Assembly (NCBI RefSeq): GCF_900116895.1
Contig: NZ_FPCF01000001.1
Coordinates: forward strand, 1,054,001 to 1,118,000
Source: Pseudidiomarina donghaiensis
Lineage (GTDB): Bacteria > Pseudomonadota > Gammaproteobacteria > Enterobacterales > Alteromonadaceae
Reading direction: 5' to 3'
Length of the DNA stretch: 64,000 nt
A model generated the notes under the pieces. That model was not told the origin of the DNA and ran no database searches. It was given only the letters and a program-made list of their open reading frames with translations. The position numbers and the translations under genes are program-made. This document shows positions 26,392 to 36,665 of the stretch, piece after piece; within the stretch, counting starts at the first letter, position 1; the number at the start of each line of letters is the position of its first letter.

Positions 26392-27399
26392 TTACAAGGC
26401 ATTCACCACATTGCGAACTAATTTAGGGCCATGGTAAATAAACCCTGTGTATATTTGCACAAGGCTAGCCCCAGCGGCTAGCTTCGCTTGTGCAGCCTCG
26501 GCGCTGTCAATACCACCCACGGCAATGATCGGAAGTTTACCTTGTGCCCGCTCAGCAATGGTTTTTACTACGTTGGTGCTGGCTTCAAACAGTACTTTAC
26601 CACTTAAGCCACCAGCTTCTTCAGCATGGGGTAAACCAGCAACAGCATCGCGACTAAGTGTGGTATTCGTTGCAATAACCGCATCCATTTGATGGGCAAC
26701 TAAAGCGTCCGTAATGGCTTGAATGCCCTCTTGCGTTAAATCTGGGGCAATTTTAACGGCTATTGGAACGTAACGGTTATGATGTTCGGCTAAGCTCGCT
26801 TGCTCTGCTTTTAAAGCACTCAGCAGCTCATGCAATGCGCTACCGTGTTGAAACTCCCGCAAACCGGGCGTGTTCGGTGACGAAATATTTACTGTAATAT
26901 AGGCCGCGTATGGATAAACCTTTTGCATGCAGTGAATATAGTCTTGCACTGCTTCTGCCTCAGGTGTGTCTTTGTTTTTACCAATGTTAATACCAAGCAC
27001 ACCTTTGAAACGGCTTTTCTTAACTTGTTCAATAAGATAATCCACGCCAAGGTTATTAAACCCCATACGGTTAATAATGGCTTCTTTTTCGACAATTCTA
27101 AACAACCGCGGTTTTGGGTTACCTGGTTGTGGGCGCGGCGTTACCGTACCCACTTCAATAAAGCCAAACCCCATTTGCGCAAACGCATCAATACATTCGG
27201 CGTTTTTGTCTAACCCAGCCGCTAGGCCTACCGCATTTGGAAACTCTATGCCCATAACGGTCACGGGCTTGTGCGCCACTTGTTGGCGCCAAGCCAATGC
27301 TAGTGGCGTATGCGCAAAGCGTTTCAGCAGCTTTAAGGTTAAATCATGTGACTGTTCAGCGTCCTTACTGAACAGCCATTTTCGGGCAAGTGAATACAT
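26392..27399 (-). CDS. pyrD: Dihydroorotate dehydrogenase (quinone), class 2
   Basis: A 335-residue FMN enzyme of pyrimidine synthesis that oxidises dihydroorotate and passes electrons to quinone. An N-terminal amphipathic membrane-binding segment (about 1-40) is present, as in class 2. Motifs: '[19 protein letters not shown]', '[24 protein letters not shown]', '[13 protein letters not shown]', '[15 protein letters not shown]' with the catalytic Ser, and 'IIAVGGIDS' and '[13 protein letters not shown]' for FMN phosphate. Full family length. It lies 3 bases after the gdh stop. Confidence 0.97.
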   Translation of the reverse strand: MYSLARKWLFSKDAEQSHDLTLKLLKRFAHTPLALAWRQQVAHKPVTVMGIEFPNAVGLAAGLDKNAECIDAFAQMGFGFIEVGTVTPRPQPGNPKPRLFRIVEKEAIINRMGFNNLGVDYLIEQVKKSRFKGVLGINIGKNKDTPEAEAVQDYIHCMQKVYPYAAYITVNISSPNTPGLREFQHGSALHELLSALKAEQASLAEHHNRYVPIAVKIAPDLTQEGIQAITDALVAHQMDAVIATNTTLSRDAVAGLPHAEEAGGLSGKVLFEASTNVVKTIAERAQGKLPIIAVGGIDSAEAAQAKLAAGASLVQIYTGFIYHGPKLVRNVVNAL

Positions 27400-27402
27400 G
27401 AA

Positions 27403-30400
27403 TTAATTCACCGACGACGTACAGTTGTGGTTAAGTAGCATCAGCTCACGTAAAGCAACCGAGAATTTCGCAAATTCATGAGTTTTCGTTGTACGGAAGT
27501 CAGATAGCATGACTAACCAGCGATCGACATATACTTTGTTGTCCGCTAACCAAGTCTCTAGCACAGCTAAGCCGTCTTGCTTCGCATCGCCTGACTTGAG
27601 CATGCTCATAGTTAGTGAGCGCTGTTGCCAATCGAGCTCTTCACGGAAGGCTGCTCGTGCTAACGCCTGCCAATGGTTATCAACCGGTTGGCTGTTAATT
27701 TGGTCAAGGAACCAATGTAACGACACACGAGAACCTAAGTTAAAGTATGCTTGTGCGACGGTGCTGACTTTGCGCCCTGTTTCATGCGTAATATCGGCGA
27801 TATCAAGCGCTGAGAACAAGGTGGTTAAAATGCCAATGTTATGGGCTAGTTTTGCCGGCACACCTTGTGCTTGAAGTTTGTCAATTTGCTTTTCAATCTG
27901 TACACGTTCGTCTTCAACCAAATAGTTAAGAACGTTCTTGCGCAAATCGTCAAAGCTCGCTTTGTAAAAATCAATACGCTCTTGAATGGTATTCAAACTT
28001 GGGTTGCGATGACGCAAGAACCAACGGGTTGAACGACGCACCACACGGCGTAGCTGGAACAACATATTGTTTTGTACATCAGCTGGTATTTTGTTGTTGC
28101 CTGCTTCAATTTCTTCCATCAACCCACGCAAGTTAAAGCACTCGCGTGCAACCACGTAAGCCGAAGCCACTTCAGCAACCGTAGAGCCCGTTGCGTCAAC
28201 CTTCCGGTAGACAAAATTAGGGCCCATGTCGTTAACAATGTTATTGGCTAAGCGAGTTGCAATAATCTGCGCGCGTAACGGATGATTTTCCATCGCTTCG
28301 GCATACTTCTCTTGCAACGGTACCGGGAATGCATTGATTAACGAGCGCGCATGGAACGGATCAGCCATGATTTCGTCGTCCAGCAATTGCTCTTTAAGCA
28401 CCATTTTGCCGTACGCAGTAATTACCGCTAACTCAGGACGTGTTAACCCTTTGCCTTGGGCCTGACGCTCTGCTAATTCGTCGTCATCAGGTAAAAACTC
28501 AATAGCACGGTTAAGTTGCCCTTCACGCTCAAGGTGGTGAATAAAGCGTTGTAGTTCTTTAACCTGGTCAGCACCACGAATAGCAGTTACGGAAATAGAC
28601 TGCGACTGACGGAAACAGTCTTTGATAACAATTTGCGCCACTTCGTCGGTCATGTCGTACAACAATTGATCGCGCTGTTTCAGCGTCAAGTCACCGTTGT
28701 CCACCAAACCGTTCAGTAATATTTTGATATTTACTTCGTTGTCCGAGCAGTCAACGCCACCGACGTTATCAACGGCGTCAGTGTTAATGCGACCACCGTT
28801 GCGAGCATATTCAATTCGGCCTAACTGGGTAAAACCAAGGTTGCCGCCCTCGCCTACAATTTTTGCGCGCAGCTCTTTACCATTAACGCGCAATGCGTCG
28901 TTGGCGCGGTCACCAACATCACTGTCGCTTTCGATTGACGACTTCACATAAGTGCCGATGCCGCCGTTCCAGAACAAGTCTACGTTTAAGGTCAAAATTG
29001 CTTTGATCAATTCATTTGGCGTAAACGACTTTTTCTGGGTGTTGAACAGTTTTTTCATTTCTGGCGACAGTTCAATCGCTTTTGCACTGCGCAAGAAAAT
29101 ACCGCCGCCTTCAGAAATCAGTGACTTGTCGAAGTCTTCCCAAGAAGAGCGTGGCAACTTAAACATACGCTCGCGCTCTATATAGGTTTTCGCAGCATTT
29201 GGATTCGGGTCGACAAATATATGCATGTGGTTAAATGCCGCAACCAAGCGGGTATGTTTTGACAGCAACATGCCGTTACCGAATACGTCACCGGCCATAT
29301 CGCCCACGCCGACCGCTGTGAAGTCTGTGGTTTGACAGTCGATACCTAGCTCACGGAAATGACGTTTCACAGACTCCCACGCACCACGCGCAGTAATACC
29401 CATTTTCTTATGGTCATAACCCACTGAGCCACCAGAAGCGAATGCGTCTCGCAGCCAGAAGTTATATTCTGCAGAAATACCGTTAGCTATATCTGAGAAT
29501 GTCGCGGTGCCTTTATCGGCAGCTACAACCAGGTAGGTGTCATCTTCATCATGACGAACAACGTCTTTCGGTGGCACAACTTCGCCATTGACGATGTTGT
29601 CAGTAATGTCTAACAACGCACGAATAAAGGTACGGTAGCATGCTTTACCTTCTTCAAAGAAGGCTTCACGTTCTTCAGGTAAATGCTTACAGAAGAAACC
29701 ACCTTTTGCGCCTACTGGAACAATGACAGTGTTCTTCACTTGTTGCGCTTTTACCAAGCCCAACACTTCGGTACGGAAGTCTTCACGACGGTCGGACCAA
29801 CGTAAACCACCTCGGGCAACCTTACCACCACGCAAATGAACGCCCTCAACGCGCGGCGAATACACGAAAATTTCATATTTCGGCAGTGGCAGCGGCATTT
29901 CAGGAATCATTTCTGGCATAAACTTCACAGAAATATATGGTTTTTCGTTGCCAGCTTGGTCTTGTTGGAAGAAGTTGGTACGTAAAGCCGCCAAAATCAA
30001 CTCAACATAACGACGAATAATGCGGTCGTCATCAAGGTTCGCAACGTTCTCAAGTTCTGAGTTAATGCGTACTTCAAGTGCTTCAATTTTCTTCTCACGA
30101 CTCTTTTCTTTCGGGTCGAATTTTGAGTAGAACAATTTTACAATCAGTTTGGCAATTAACGGATACTTGCTAAACGTACTTTCAATGTATGCCTGGCTAA
30201 AGGTGGTGCCAATTTGACGCATGTATTTTGCAAACATACGTAAAATAATCACTTGGCGGCCGGTTAAACCAGCGCTTAAGACTAAGCGGTTGAAGCCGTC
30301 GTCTTCGTAATGGCCGTCCCATACCTTCGCAAACGCGTTTTGGAACACATCACGGCTAGCTTCCAAGTCTAGCTTGACGTTGCTATGCAGCATTTGGAAA

Positions 30401-32247
30401 TCAAGGATCCAGAATAGATCGCCGTCTGTTGTTTTGATTTGGTATGGGCTCTCACCAATAATACGCAAACCAAAGTTTTCCAACATCGGTAACACGTCAG
30501 ACAAATGAATCGGTTCGTCTTTGTGGAATAATTTCAGACGAATTTTCTTACTCGTTTCATTTTCTTCACGCGAACGGTAGAACAACATGCCAAGCTTGTG
30601 TTCATCGTCAAGCGCTTCAATTTGTTGAATATCAGCAATGGCAACTGACGGAAGAATTTCTTCTTTATAAGCGCGCGGGAACGCGTTCGAGTAACGCTTA
30701 TTTAAAGCATTAGCTTTGGCTTCGCCAAAAGTGCTACTTAGAATACGTTCAAAGTTATCTTCCCAAGTGCGGGCTGCTTCAATGAGGTTTTGCTCTAATT
30801 CTTTCACGTCAATGTCCTGTACGTGTTCGCCAATGCGCACGGTGTAATGGGTGCGAGCTAGCGACGACTCTGAAAAATAGGTGGTGAAGTCTACGTCTTC
30901 TTTGCTATGCAGCGTGTTCGCCAATATTTGCTGGGTACGTTGACGCAGCAAGGTGTTATAGCGCTCTTTAGGTACGTACACCATGCACGACGCAAAACGG
31001 CCAAATATGTCGCGGCGAACGAATACACGCGTCATATCGCGCTCTTGCATTTGCAACACGCCTAAACCAACTTCAAGCAAGTCATCTTCGTTTGCCTGAA
31101 CAATTTCATCGCGCGGATATGTCTCTAAGATGTTCAGCAATGCTTTCGCAGCATGCGAATTTGAGGCAAAACCTGAAGCCTCCATAACACGCTTAATTTT
31201 GTCACCAACTAATGGCACGTCACGCGCACTATTGTTATAGAAGCTACTTGAATACAAACCAATAAAGCGATCTTCACCAATCACTTTACCGTTTTTATCA
31301 AAGCGCTTAATACCAATGTAGTCGCAGTAGGCTGGCCGGTGAACACGTGACTTCGTGTTGGTTTTGGTTAACAACAATAAGCTATCGTCGAAGGTTAAGT
31401 CGCGTGCGACTTCGGGTAGCGACGACACTAAGCGTTCTTTGTTGTTGGCACTTTTGCGCATCAACCCTAAGCTTGAATCTGTTACTTGACGAATAACGTA
31501 GTCGCCTTCAACAGGTTTTAAGTCATAACGACGGTAACCCATTAAGGTAAAGTTATCTTGAGCTAACCAACTTAAGAAACGTTGAGCTTCCTTCAACGAT
31601 TTCTTGTCACCTGGATAATTGATGTCGTTAAGTTCGTTGGCAATAGCGCTAAGACGCTCACGCATGGGTAACCAGTCAGAAACAGACAGATTGATTTCGT
31701 CCATGACTGAAGCAAGCTCTTTTTTTAGCGTCGCAATCGCTTCTTTGGTGGTTTGCCGATCGACCTCAATCAGAAACACTGTATCGACTTCATTGTCTTC
31801 CTTGCGCGTGCCTGCTTTCAACAACTCTGAAATTTGGTTGCTCTCATCACGTTTGTGACTAATGGGTAGGTGCAGTAATAAATGCGAAGTAATTCCAAGG
31901 CGTGAAAGCGCCATTCGAATTGAGTCCACCATAAAAGGACTATCCGATTGGATAATTTCGATAATGGTATGTGCAGATTCCCAACCGTGACGCGCCACTT
32001 CAGGGTTGTAGATTTTGATCAGTGCTTTTTCGCCTGGCTTATAGTCATTAAAACTATGCCATAGCCCCATCACCGCACCGTACATATCGCTGTCGTTTCG
32101 CAAAGCCAGATCATCCGGTGAGATGTTGCGAAATAGCCTCATCGCAAAGTCTTTGATTAAATCGGCACGATCGGTGGCTCGTTGCTGAATCAGATCGGCC
32201 ACCTTTTGCAATACAACTGGAATCTGGCCTTCGCCAAACGCATTCAT
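27403..32247 (-). CDS. gdhB: NAD-specific glutamate dehydrogenase, large (L_180-type) form
   Basis: A 1614-residue enzyme that deaminates glutamate to 2-oxoglutarate for catabolism. It is the large bacterial type (about 1600 residues) with long N-terminal regulatory ACT-like regions (about 1-700), a central catalytic GDH domain ('GGLRWSDRREDFRTEVLGLVKAQQVKN', 'VPVGAKGGFFCKHLP', 'VVAADKGTATFSDIAN', 'VGDMAGDVFGNGMLLS', 'IVGEGGNLGFTQLGRIEYA') and a helical C-terminal part. In related enzymes arginine and aspartate act as effectors. It is flanked by pyrD and pepN on the same strand, consistent with an amino-acid-using lifestyle. Confidence 0.96.
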   Translation of the reverse strand: MNAFGEGQIPVVLQKVADLIQQRATDRADLIKDFAMRLFRNISPDDLALRNDSDMYGAVMGLWHSFNDYKPGEKALIKIYNPEVARHGWESAHTIIEIIQSDSPFMVDSIRMALSRLGITSHLLLHLPISHKRDESNQISELLKAGTRKEDNEVDTVFLIEVDRQTTKEAIATLKKELASVMDEINLSVSDWLPMRERLSAIANELNDINYPGDKKSLKEAQRFLSWLAQDNFTLMGYRRYDLKPVEGDYVIRQVTDSSLGLMRKSANNKERLVSSLPEVARDLTFDDSLLLLTKTNTKSRVHRPAYCDYIGIKRFDKNGKVIGEDRFIGLYSSSFYNNSARDVPLVGDKIKRVMEASGFASNSHAAKALLNILETYPRDEIVQANEDDLLEVGLGVLQMQERDMTRVFVRRDIFGRFASCMVYVPKERYNTLLRQRTQQILANTLHSKEDVDFTTYFSESSLARTHYTVRIGEHVQDIDVKELEQNLIEAARTWEDNFERILSSTFGEAKANALNKRYSNAFPRAYKEEILPSVAIADIQQIEALDDEHKLGMLFYRSREENETSKKIRLKLFHKDEPIHLSDVLPMLENFGLRIIGESPYQIKTTDGDLFWILDFQMLHSNVKLDLEASRDVFQNAFAKVWDGHYEDDGFNRLVLSAGLTGRQVIILRMFAKYMRQIGTTFSQAYIESTFSKYPLIAKLIVKLFYSKFDPKEKSREKKIEALEVRINSELENVANLDDDRIIRRYVELILAALRTNFFQQDQAGNEKPYISVKFMPEMIPEMPLPLPKYEIFVYSPRVEGVHLRGGKVARGGLRWSDRREDFRTEVLGLVKAQQVKNTVIVPVGAKGGFFCKHLPEEREAFFEEGKACYRTFIRALLDITDNIVNGEVVPPKDVVRHDEDDTYLVVAADKGTATFSDIANGISAEYNFWLRDAFASGGSVGYDHKKMGITARGAWESVKRHFRELGIDCQTTDFTAVGVGDMAGDVFGNGMLLSKHTRLVAAFNHMHIFVDPNPNAAKTYIERERMFKLPRSSWEDFDKSLISEGGGIFLRSAKAIELSPEMKKLFNTQKKSFTPNELIKAILTLNVDLFWNGGIGTYVKSSIESDSDVGDRANDALRVNGKELRAKIVGEGGNLGFTQLGRIEYARNGGRINTDAVDNVGGVDCSDNEVNIKILLNGLVDNGDLTLKQRDQLLYDMTDEVAQIVIKDCFRQSQSISVTAIRGADQVKELQRFIHHLEREGQLNRAIEFLPDDDELAERQAQGKGLTRPELAVITAYGKMVLKEQLLDDEIMADPFHARSLINAFPVPLQEKYAEAMENHPLRAQIIATRLANNIVNDMGPNFVYRKVDATGSTVAEVASAYVVARECFNLRGLMEEIEAGNNKIPADVQNNMLFQLRRVVRRSTRWFLRHRNPSLNTIQERIDFYKASFDDLRKNVLNYLVEDERVQIEKQIDKLQAQGVPAKLAHNIGILTTLFSALDIADITHETGRKVSTVAQAYFNLGSRVSLHWFLDQINSQPVDNHWQALARAAFREELDWQQRSLTMSMLKSGDAKQDGLAVLETWLADNKVYVDRWLVMLSDFRTTKTHEFAKFSVALRELMLLNHNCTSSVN

Positions 32248-32358
32248 GATGGTGTCCTTTTTACGTGATAGATATTACGAAGCGGCAAGCTGGCGCGATA
32301 CCAACATCACCCTACGAAATAATTGCTATTATTGTCGGACATTTAGGTAGGTTATTCA

Positions 32359-32463
32359 ATGCTTATTATCATGAAAAACACAGTGTTCAGACCACGAAAT
32401 TCGTGGCCTGAACATGTTTATGAGAAAGCTTTGCATGATTATTACAAAGGCGACAAACTTTGA
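32359..32463 (+). CDS. Possible 34-residue small protein
   Basis: An open frame from ATG 32359 to TGA 32461-32463 reading MLIIMKNTVFRPRN then SWPEHVYEKALHDYYKGDKL. A purine-rich TAGGTAGG lies about 8 bases before the ATG. It is divergent from gdh and its last 22 bases overlap the 3' end of pepN on the other strand. The composition (aromatic, charged C-terminal half) is protein-like, but the hairpin at 32384-32414 lies inside it and explains part of the sequence. Evidence is weak. Confidence 0.25.
   Translation: MLIIMKNTVFRPRNSWPEHVYEKALHDYYKGDKL
32384..32414 (-). terminator. Hairpin after pepN, probable terminator
   Basis: TGTTCAG (32384-32390) pairs with CTGAACA (32408-32414) and CCACGA with TCGTGG inside, one A/C mismatch between the two stems, AAT loop. 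It begins 28 bases beyond the pepN stop and, on the minus strand, is followed after a few bases by GTTTTT. It separates pepN from gdh. Confidence 0.65.
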
Positions 32464-35093
32464 CTGATTTTTTCGTCTAAATCAGGGGCTAAATTTGGCA
32501 GTTTTTGCAGCTGACGCAACTGCGCTTCAAGCAAAGATTGACGCTTAGCATCAAAGCGGCGCCATTGCGTCAACGGCGTTACTAAACGTGCTGCAACCTG
32601 TGGGTTTTTGTCGTTTAGATAGGAAACCATCTCCGCCATTAACGCATACCCTGCCCCATCTTCACGATGAAACTGGGTTACATTTCGCCCGAAAGTTGCC
32701 CATAACGCATACACGCGATTCGGGTTGTCACGATTAAAACGCGAATGGTTATGCAATTGCTTGACTATTTCAACAACATCAGTGTGCGGCGCACTAGCTT
32801 GAATAGCAAACCACTTATCTAACACTAATGGGGTGTCGTACCACTGGCGTTCGAACGCCCGAAGTAACTGTTCCTGACACGGTAATCGCAAATGCACCGC
32901 CGTTTGCAAAGCCGATTGTTGAGCCGTCATGTTGTCGGCTGCGGCATAGTACTTTGCAACAACATCGCTATATTTATCAGGCATATGCAGTGCCAAATAA
33001 TAAAGTATTGTATGCTGCAAACTGCGCTGCGCAATAGCGCTTCCGGTTAAGGTATAAGGTGTTTCAGCACTAGTCTCGTAGCCTTGCCAAAGGCTCTCAA
33101 ACTCAGCAAACAGGTGTTCCGCCAATTGTTGCCGTAACTGATGAACCGCTGTAGCAATATGAGCTAGCGGTATGTCGCGCGGATAATACTCCGCAATTTC
33201 TTCAACGGTTGGAGGTGTTAGTACTTGAGCCTTCAGGGCACTGTCCATAGTGCTGGCGACAAATTGTTGCAGCGCCTGCGCAACTTTTGGGGGTAATACC
33301 AAGGCCTGTTGAGAAGCCACTGCGCTACGAATAAGTTGCGTGAAAATTTGCTGTGCAGCCTCCCAACGCGTGACTTCTTGCTCTGCAGAAGCGAGCAGTA
33401 CCACTTGATCACTGAAACTTTGGGAAAAATTAAGCTTAATCGGCGCGCCAAAGTTTTCATTCAACGCCACGACGGGTTCGGCGGTGATATTATCAAAAAT
33501 CAATTGGCCCGAGTCAGTCGTAAATTCAAAAAGTAAACTACCAGACTCATGGGCCCGAACCGCGTCAGTTGGTTGCCGGTCAGTACTGGCTGAAGTCACT
33601 GAAAGACGTTGCCCATTTTTACCGTATAAACTCAGTAACATGGGAATGTAAACGGCCTGTTTCTCCGTCTGACCTGCGGTTTCTGGGGTGTATTGGGAAA
33701 AACTAAGGGTTAAGCGCTGCTGATTCGCATCATAATGTTGCGTCACCTCGACAATGGGCGTGCCAGCCTGGCTGTACCAGCGCTTAAACACCGATAAATC
33801 AGCTTGATTTGCCTCCGCCATAGCCGCGACAAAATCATCGCAGGTTACGGCCTGGCCATCGTGACGTTCAATATACAGCCGCATACCGGCTTGAAAGCCC
33901 TGCTCGCCGAGTATGGTATGCAACATGCGAATGACTTCCGCACCTTTGTTGTATACCGTCACCGTATAGAAGTTATTCATTTCGACCACTTTGTCGGGTC
34001 GTATCGGGTGCGCCATGGGGCTAGCATCTTCATTGAATTGATGCGTGCGTATAATACGAATTGCATCAATGCGGTTCACCGCACGAGAACCTAAGTCAGA
34101 GCTAAACTCTTGATCGCGAAATACCGTTAAACCTTCTTTCAAACTCAGCTGGAACCAATCACGACAAGTAATGCGATTGCCTGTCCAGTTATGAAAGTAT
34201 TCGTGGCCTATTACTGACTCAACGTTTAGAAAATCTTGGTCGGTTGCGGTTTTAGCGTCGGCCAACACATAACGCGAATTAAAAACATTCAGGCCCTTGT
34301 TTTCCATGGCGCCCATGTTGAAGAAATCAACCGCCACAACCATATAAATATCTAAGTCGTACTCAAGACCAAAACGCTCTTCATCCCAGCGCATGGAGTT
34401 CTTGAGCGATGTCATGGCAAATTCAGCACGGCTTAAATTGCCTTTATCGACAAATAACTGTAATTGCACCGCGCGGCCGCTACAGGTAACGAATTCGTCG
34501 TTAAGCACGTCGAAGTCGCCGGCAACGAGCGCAAAAAGATATGCAGGTTTTGGGTGTGGGTCATGCCATGTCACCCAATGGGTACCGTCACTATTGTTTC
34601 CTCGGGCGACGGCGTTGCCGTTACTCAACAAATAGGGAAACCGCACTGCATCACCAACCACGGTCGTGGTAAATTGAGCCAAAATATCCGGCCGATCTAA
34701 GTAATAGGTAATGCGCCGAAATCCTTCAGCTTCGCATTGCGTACAAAACGCCCCGCCTGACTTGTAAAGCCCTTCAAGTGCCTGATTAGCCGCTGGGTTG
34801 ATCTGGGTTTCTATGGTTAGTTCAAAAGGCTCGTTCGGCACGGTTAATTGCAGTGACTTTTCATCAATGTGAACATCATCACGTGCAACCTGCTCGCCAT
34901 TTAAAGCAATTTGAATAAGCTCGAGGTTTTCCCCGTGAAGCACCAAGCTATTGGAACTCCCTACAGGGGTGATCTGCATGGTGTTGTGCACACGTGTTGC
35001 GGTTTCATGAAGGTGAAAAGTTAAATCGACGGTTTTGATGAGGAATTCCGGAGCGCGATAGTCGCTCCGGAAAGTTGCTGATTTTACTGACAT
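32442..35093 (-). CDS. pepN: Aminopeptidase N (alanyl aminopeptidase, M1 family)
   Basis: An 883-residue cytoplasmic zinc aminopeptidase that removes N-terminal residues from peptides. The substrate-recognition motif GAMEN (261-265) and the zinc site HEYFH (297-301) with the following 'NWTGNRITCRDWFQLSLKEGLTVFRDQEF' are intact. Length matches E. coli PepN (870). The pepN-pyrD closeness in E. coli is conserved here with gdh inserted. It is 13 bases downstream of nhaC, so the two may be co-transcribed. Confidence 0.97.
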   Translation of the reverse strand: MSVKSATFRSDYRAPEFLIKTVDLTFHLHETATRVHNTMQITPVGSSNSLVLHGENLELIQIALNGEQVARDDVHIDEKSLQLTVPNEPFELTIETQINPAANQALEGLYKSGGAFCTQCEAEGFRRITYYLDRPDILAQFTTTVVGDAVRFPYLLSNGNAVARGNNSDGTHWVTWHDPHPKPAYLFALVAGDFDVLNDEFVTCSGRAVQLQLFVDKGNLSRAEFAMTSLKNSMRWDEERFGLEYDLDIYMVVAVDFFNMGAMENKGLNVFNSRYVLADAKTATDQDFLNVESVIGHEYFHNWTGNRITCRDWFQLSLKEGLTVFRDQEFSSDLGSRAVNRIDAIRIIRTHQFNEDASPMAHPIRPDKVVEMNNFYTVTVYNKGAEVIRMLHTILGEQGFQAGMRLYIERHDGQAVTCDDFVAAMAEANQADLSVFKRWYSQAGTPIVEVTQHYDANQQRLTLSFSQYTPETAGQTEKQAVYIPMLLSLYGKNGQRLSVTSASTDRQPTDAVRAHESGSLLFEFTTDSGQLIFDNITAEPVVALNENFGAPIKLNFSQSFSDQVVLLASAEQEVTRWEAAQQIFTQLIRSAVASQQALVLPPKVAQALQQFVASTMDSALKAQVLTPPTVEEIAEYYPRDIPLAHIATAVHQLRQQLAEHLFAEFESLWQGYETSAETPYTLTGSAIAQRSLQHTILYYLALHMPDKYSDVVAKYYAAADNMTAQQSALQTAVHLRLPCQEQLLRAFERQWYDTPLVLDKWFAIQASAPHTDVVEIVKQLHNHSRFNRDNPNRVYALWATFGRNVTQFHREDGAGYALMAEMVSYLNDKNPQVAARLVTPLTQWRRFDAKRQSLLEAQLRQLQKLPNLAPDLDEKISQSLSPL

Positions 35094-35106
35094 ATTACCC
35101 TATAGA

Positions 35107-36567
35107 TTATGCTTGTTGACGCTCTGGTAAGCGTAGAATACGTATGCCGGTGTAGGCGTAAAAAAGTGCCATTAACGGTGTGATCCAGTTAAAGAAAGCA
35201 AATGGCGCATATATCCAAGGGCTAACGCCTAACGCGCCCATCATAAATGCACCACATGTATTCCAAGGAATTAATGCTGAAGTTAAGGTTGCGCTGTCTT
35301 CTAACGTACGCGAAAGTAATCGAGGGTCTAAGCCGCGGCGCTCAAATTCTTCACGATACATGCGCCCTGGCAATACAATTGCCATGTATTGGTCTGCGGT
35401 TAATACGTTGGCGCCAAAACAGGTAAATAAGGTCGCAGCAATTAAGCTGCCTAAAGACTTTACATACCCAAGAATACCGGTAATTAAGCGCTGTAGCAGG
35501 CCTAACTTTTCCATAATTGCGCCAAATGTCATGGCACTTAAAATAAGCCACACGGTGTTGAGCATACTAGACATGCCACCGCCACTTAACAGGTCATCTA
35601 GGTCTGCTGAACCTGTTTCAATTGCCACACCGTCAGTAAGTGCCCCCCACACTACTTTTAGGGTACCGATTGCGGTTGTGTCCCCGCCGGCTAGTTTGTT
35701 AATCATATCGGGTTGGAAAATAACCGCCCAAACACCGCCTAACAACGCGCCAAAAAATACGGTAGGTAACGCTGGTTTTCTGGTTGCTGCTAAATACAGT
35801 AGCACCAACAAAGGCACTAACATAAGCCAGCCAATATTAAAGGTGTTGCGCAGTTCAAGCTGCATTTTTTCGAGTTGCAATACACTGACTGTACCGTCGG
35901 CGTTAAAACCTAAAATAACAAATATAATCAGCGTGATAACAAACGCGGGTACCGCGGTATATGCCATATAGCGAATATGCGAAAACAGTTCAGAGCCGGC
36001 TACGGCTGGTGCCAAGTTTGTGGTATCGCTTAATGGCGACATTTTGTCACCAAAATAGGCGCCAGAAACAACGGCGCCGGCGGTAATTGCTGGTGATAAA
36101 TCCATACCTACAGCAACGCCCATAAGTGCCACACCAATTGTCGCTGCAGTAGTCCACGAGCTGCCAATAGCTAAAGAAATGATGGCACAGATAAGCGCTG
36201 TTGCTGCGTAAAACCAACTTGGATTAAGTAGCTCTAAACCGAAATAGATCATGCTCGGCACCGTACCTGCTAATAACCAAGTACCAATCAGCGACCCGAC
36301 AGCAAGAATAATTAACAAAGCCCCGAGTGCAACCGAGATGCCTTCTTTAATGCCGTCTTCAATTTGTTCCCAACTAAACCGGTTGTAAAAGCCAATGGCT
36401 ATTGCTACCCCTGCCGCTATCCATAGCGCAATCTGATTTGGCCCATATGACGAGTCTTCACCAAATAAATAAACCGATAGCGCTAACATTGCGATGAGCG
36501 CTAATAAAGGTAGCGATGCTTGTAAAATGCTGGGGCTGCGTTGTTGGACAGCTTTATTATTTTGCAT
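35107..36567 (-). CDS. nhaC: Na+/H+ antiporter NhaC
   Basis: A 486-residue membrane protein with about 11-12 helices. NhaC family markers: 'SLIGTWLLAGTVPSMIYFGLELL', 'AISLAIGSSWTTAATIGVALMGVAVGMDLSPAITAGAVVSGAYFGDKMSPLSDTTNLAP' and 'WNTCGAFMMGALGVSPWIYAPFAFFNW'. It exports sodium in exchange for protons, fitting a saline habitat. A shadow open frame on the other strand (35180-35971) is produced by its regular codon pattern and is not a gene. Confidence 0.95.
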   Translation of the reverse strand: MQNNKAVQQRSPSILQASLPLLALIAMLALSVYLFGEDSSYGPNQIALWIAAGVAIAIGFYNRFSWEQIEDGIKEGISVALGALLIILAVGSLIGTWLLAGTVPSMIYFGLELLNPSWFYAATALICAIISLAIGSSWTTAATIGVALMGVAVGMDLSPAITAGAVVSGAYFGDKMSPLSDTTNLAPAVAGSELFSHIRYMAYTAVPAFVITLIIFVILGFNADGTVSVLQLEKMQLELRNTFNIGWLMLVPLLVLLYLAATRKPALPTVFFGALLGGVWAVIFQPDMINKLAGGDTTAIGTLKVVWGALTDGVAIETGSADLDDLLSGGGMSSMLNTVWLILSAMTFGAIMEKLGLLQRLITGILGYVKSLGSLIAATLFTCFGANVLTADQYMAIVLPGRMYREEFERRGLDPRLLSRTLEDSATLTSALIPWNTCGAFMMGALGVSPWIYAPFAFFNWITPLMALFYAYTGIRILRLPERQQA

Positions 36568-36621
36568 AAATAGTCTCTAACCAAAAAATAAAATCTAATT
36601 TTTATAATTATTTTAACGATA

Positions 36622-36646
36622 AAAAAGCCGCTTAAAGCGGCTTTTT
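36622..36646 (-). terminator. Terminator between prc and nhaC
   Basis: AAAAAGCCGCT (36622-36632) pairs with AGCGGCTTTTT (36636-36646) around TAA. The 11-bp stem has A/T runs on both sides and lies 20 bases after the prc stop on the minus strand. Confidence 0.88.
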
Positions 36647-36665
36647 CGTCACAGTGTGTCGCAGT

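Noticed and set aside
35180-35971. Long plus-strand open frame of 263 codons opposite nhaC
   Set aside because: Low-complexity Pro/Ser/Asn-rich translation without domains; nhaC on the other strand explains the sequence.
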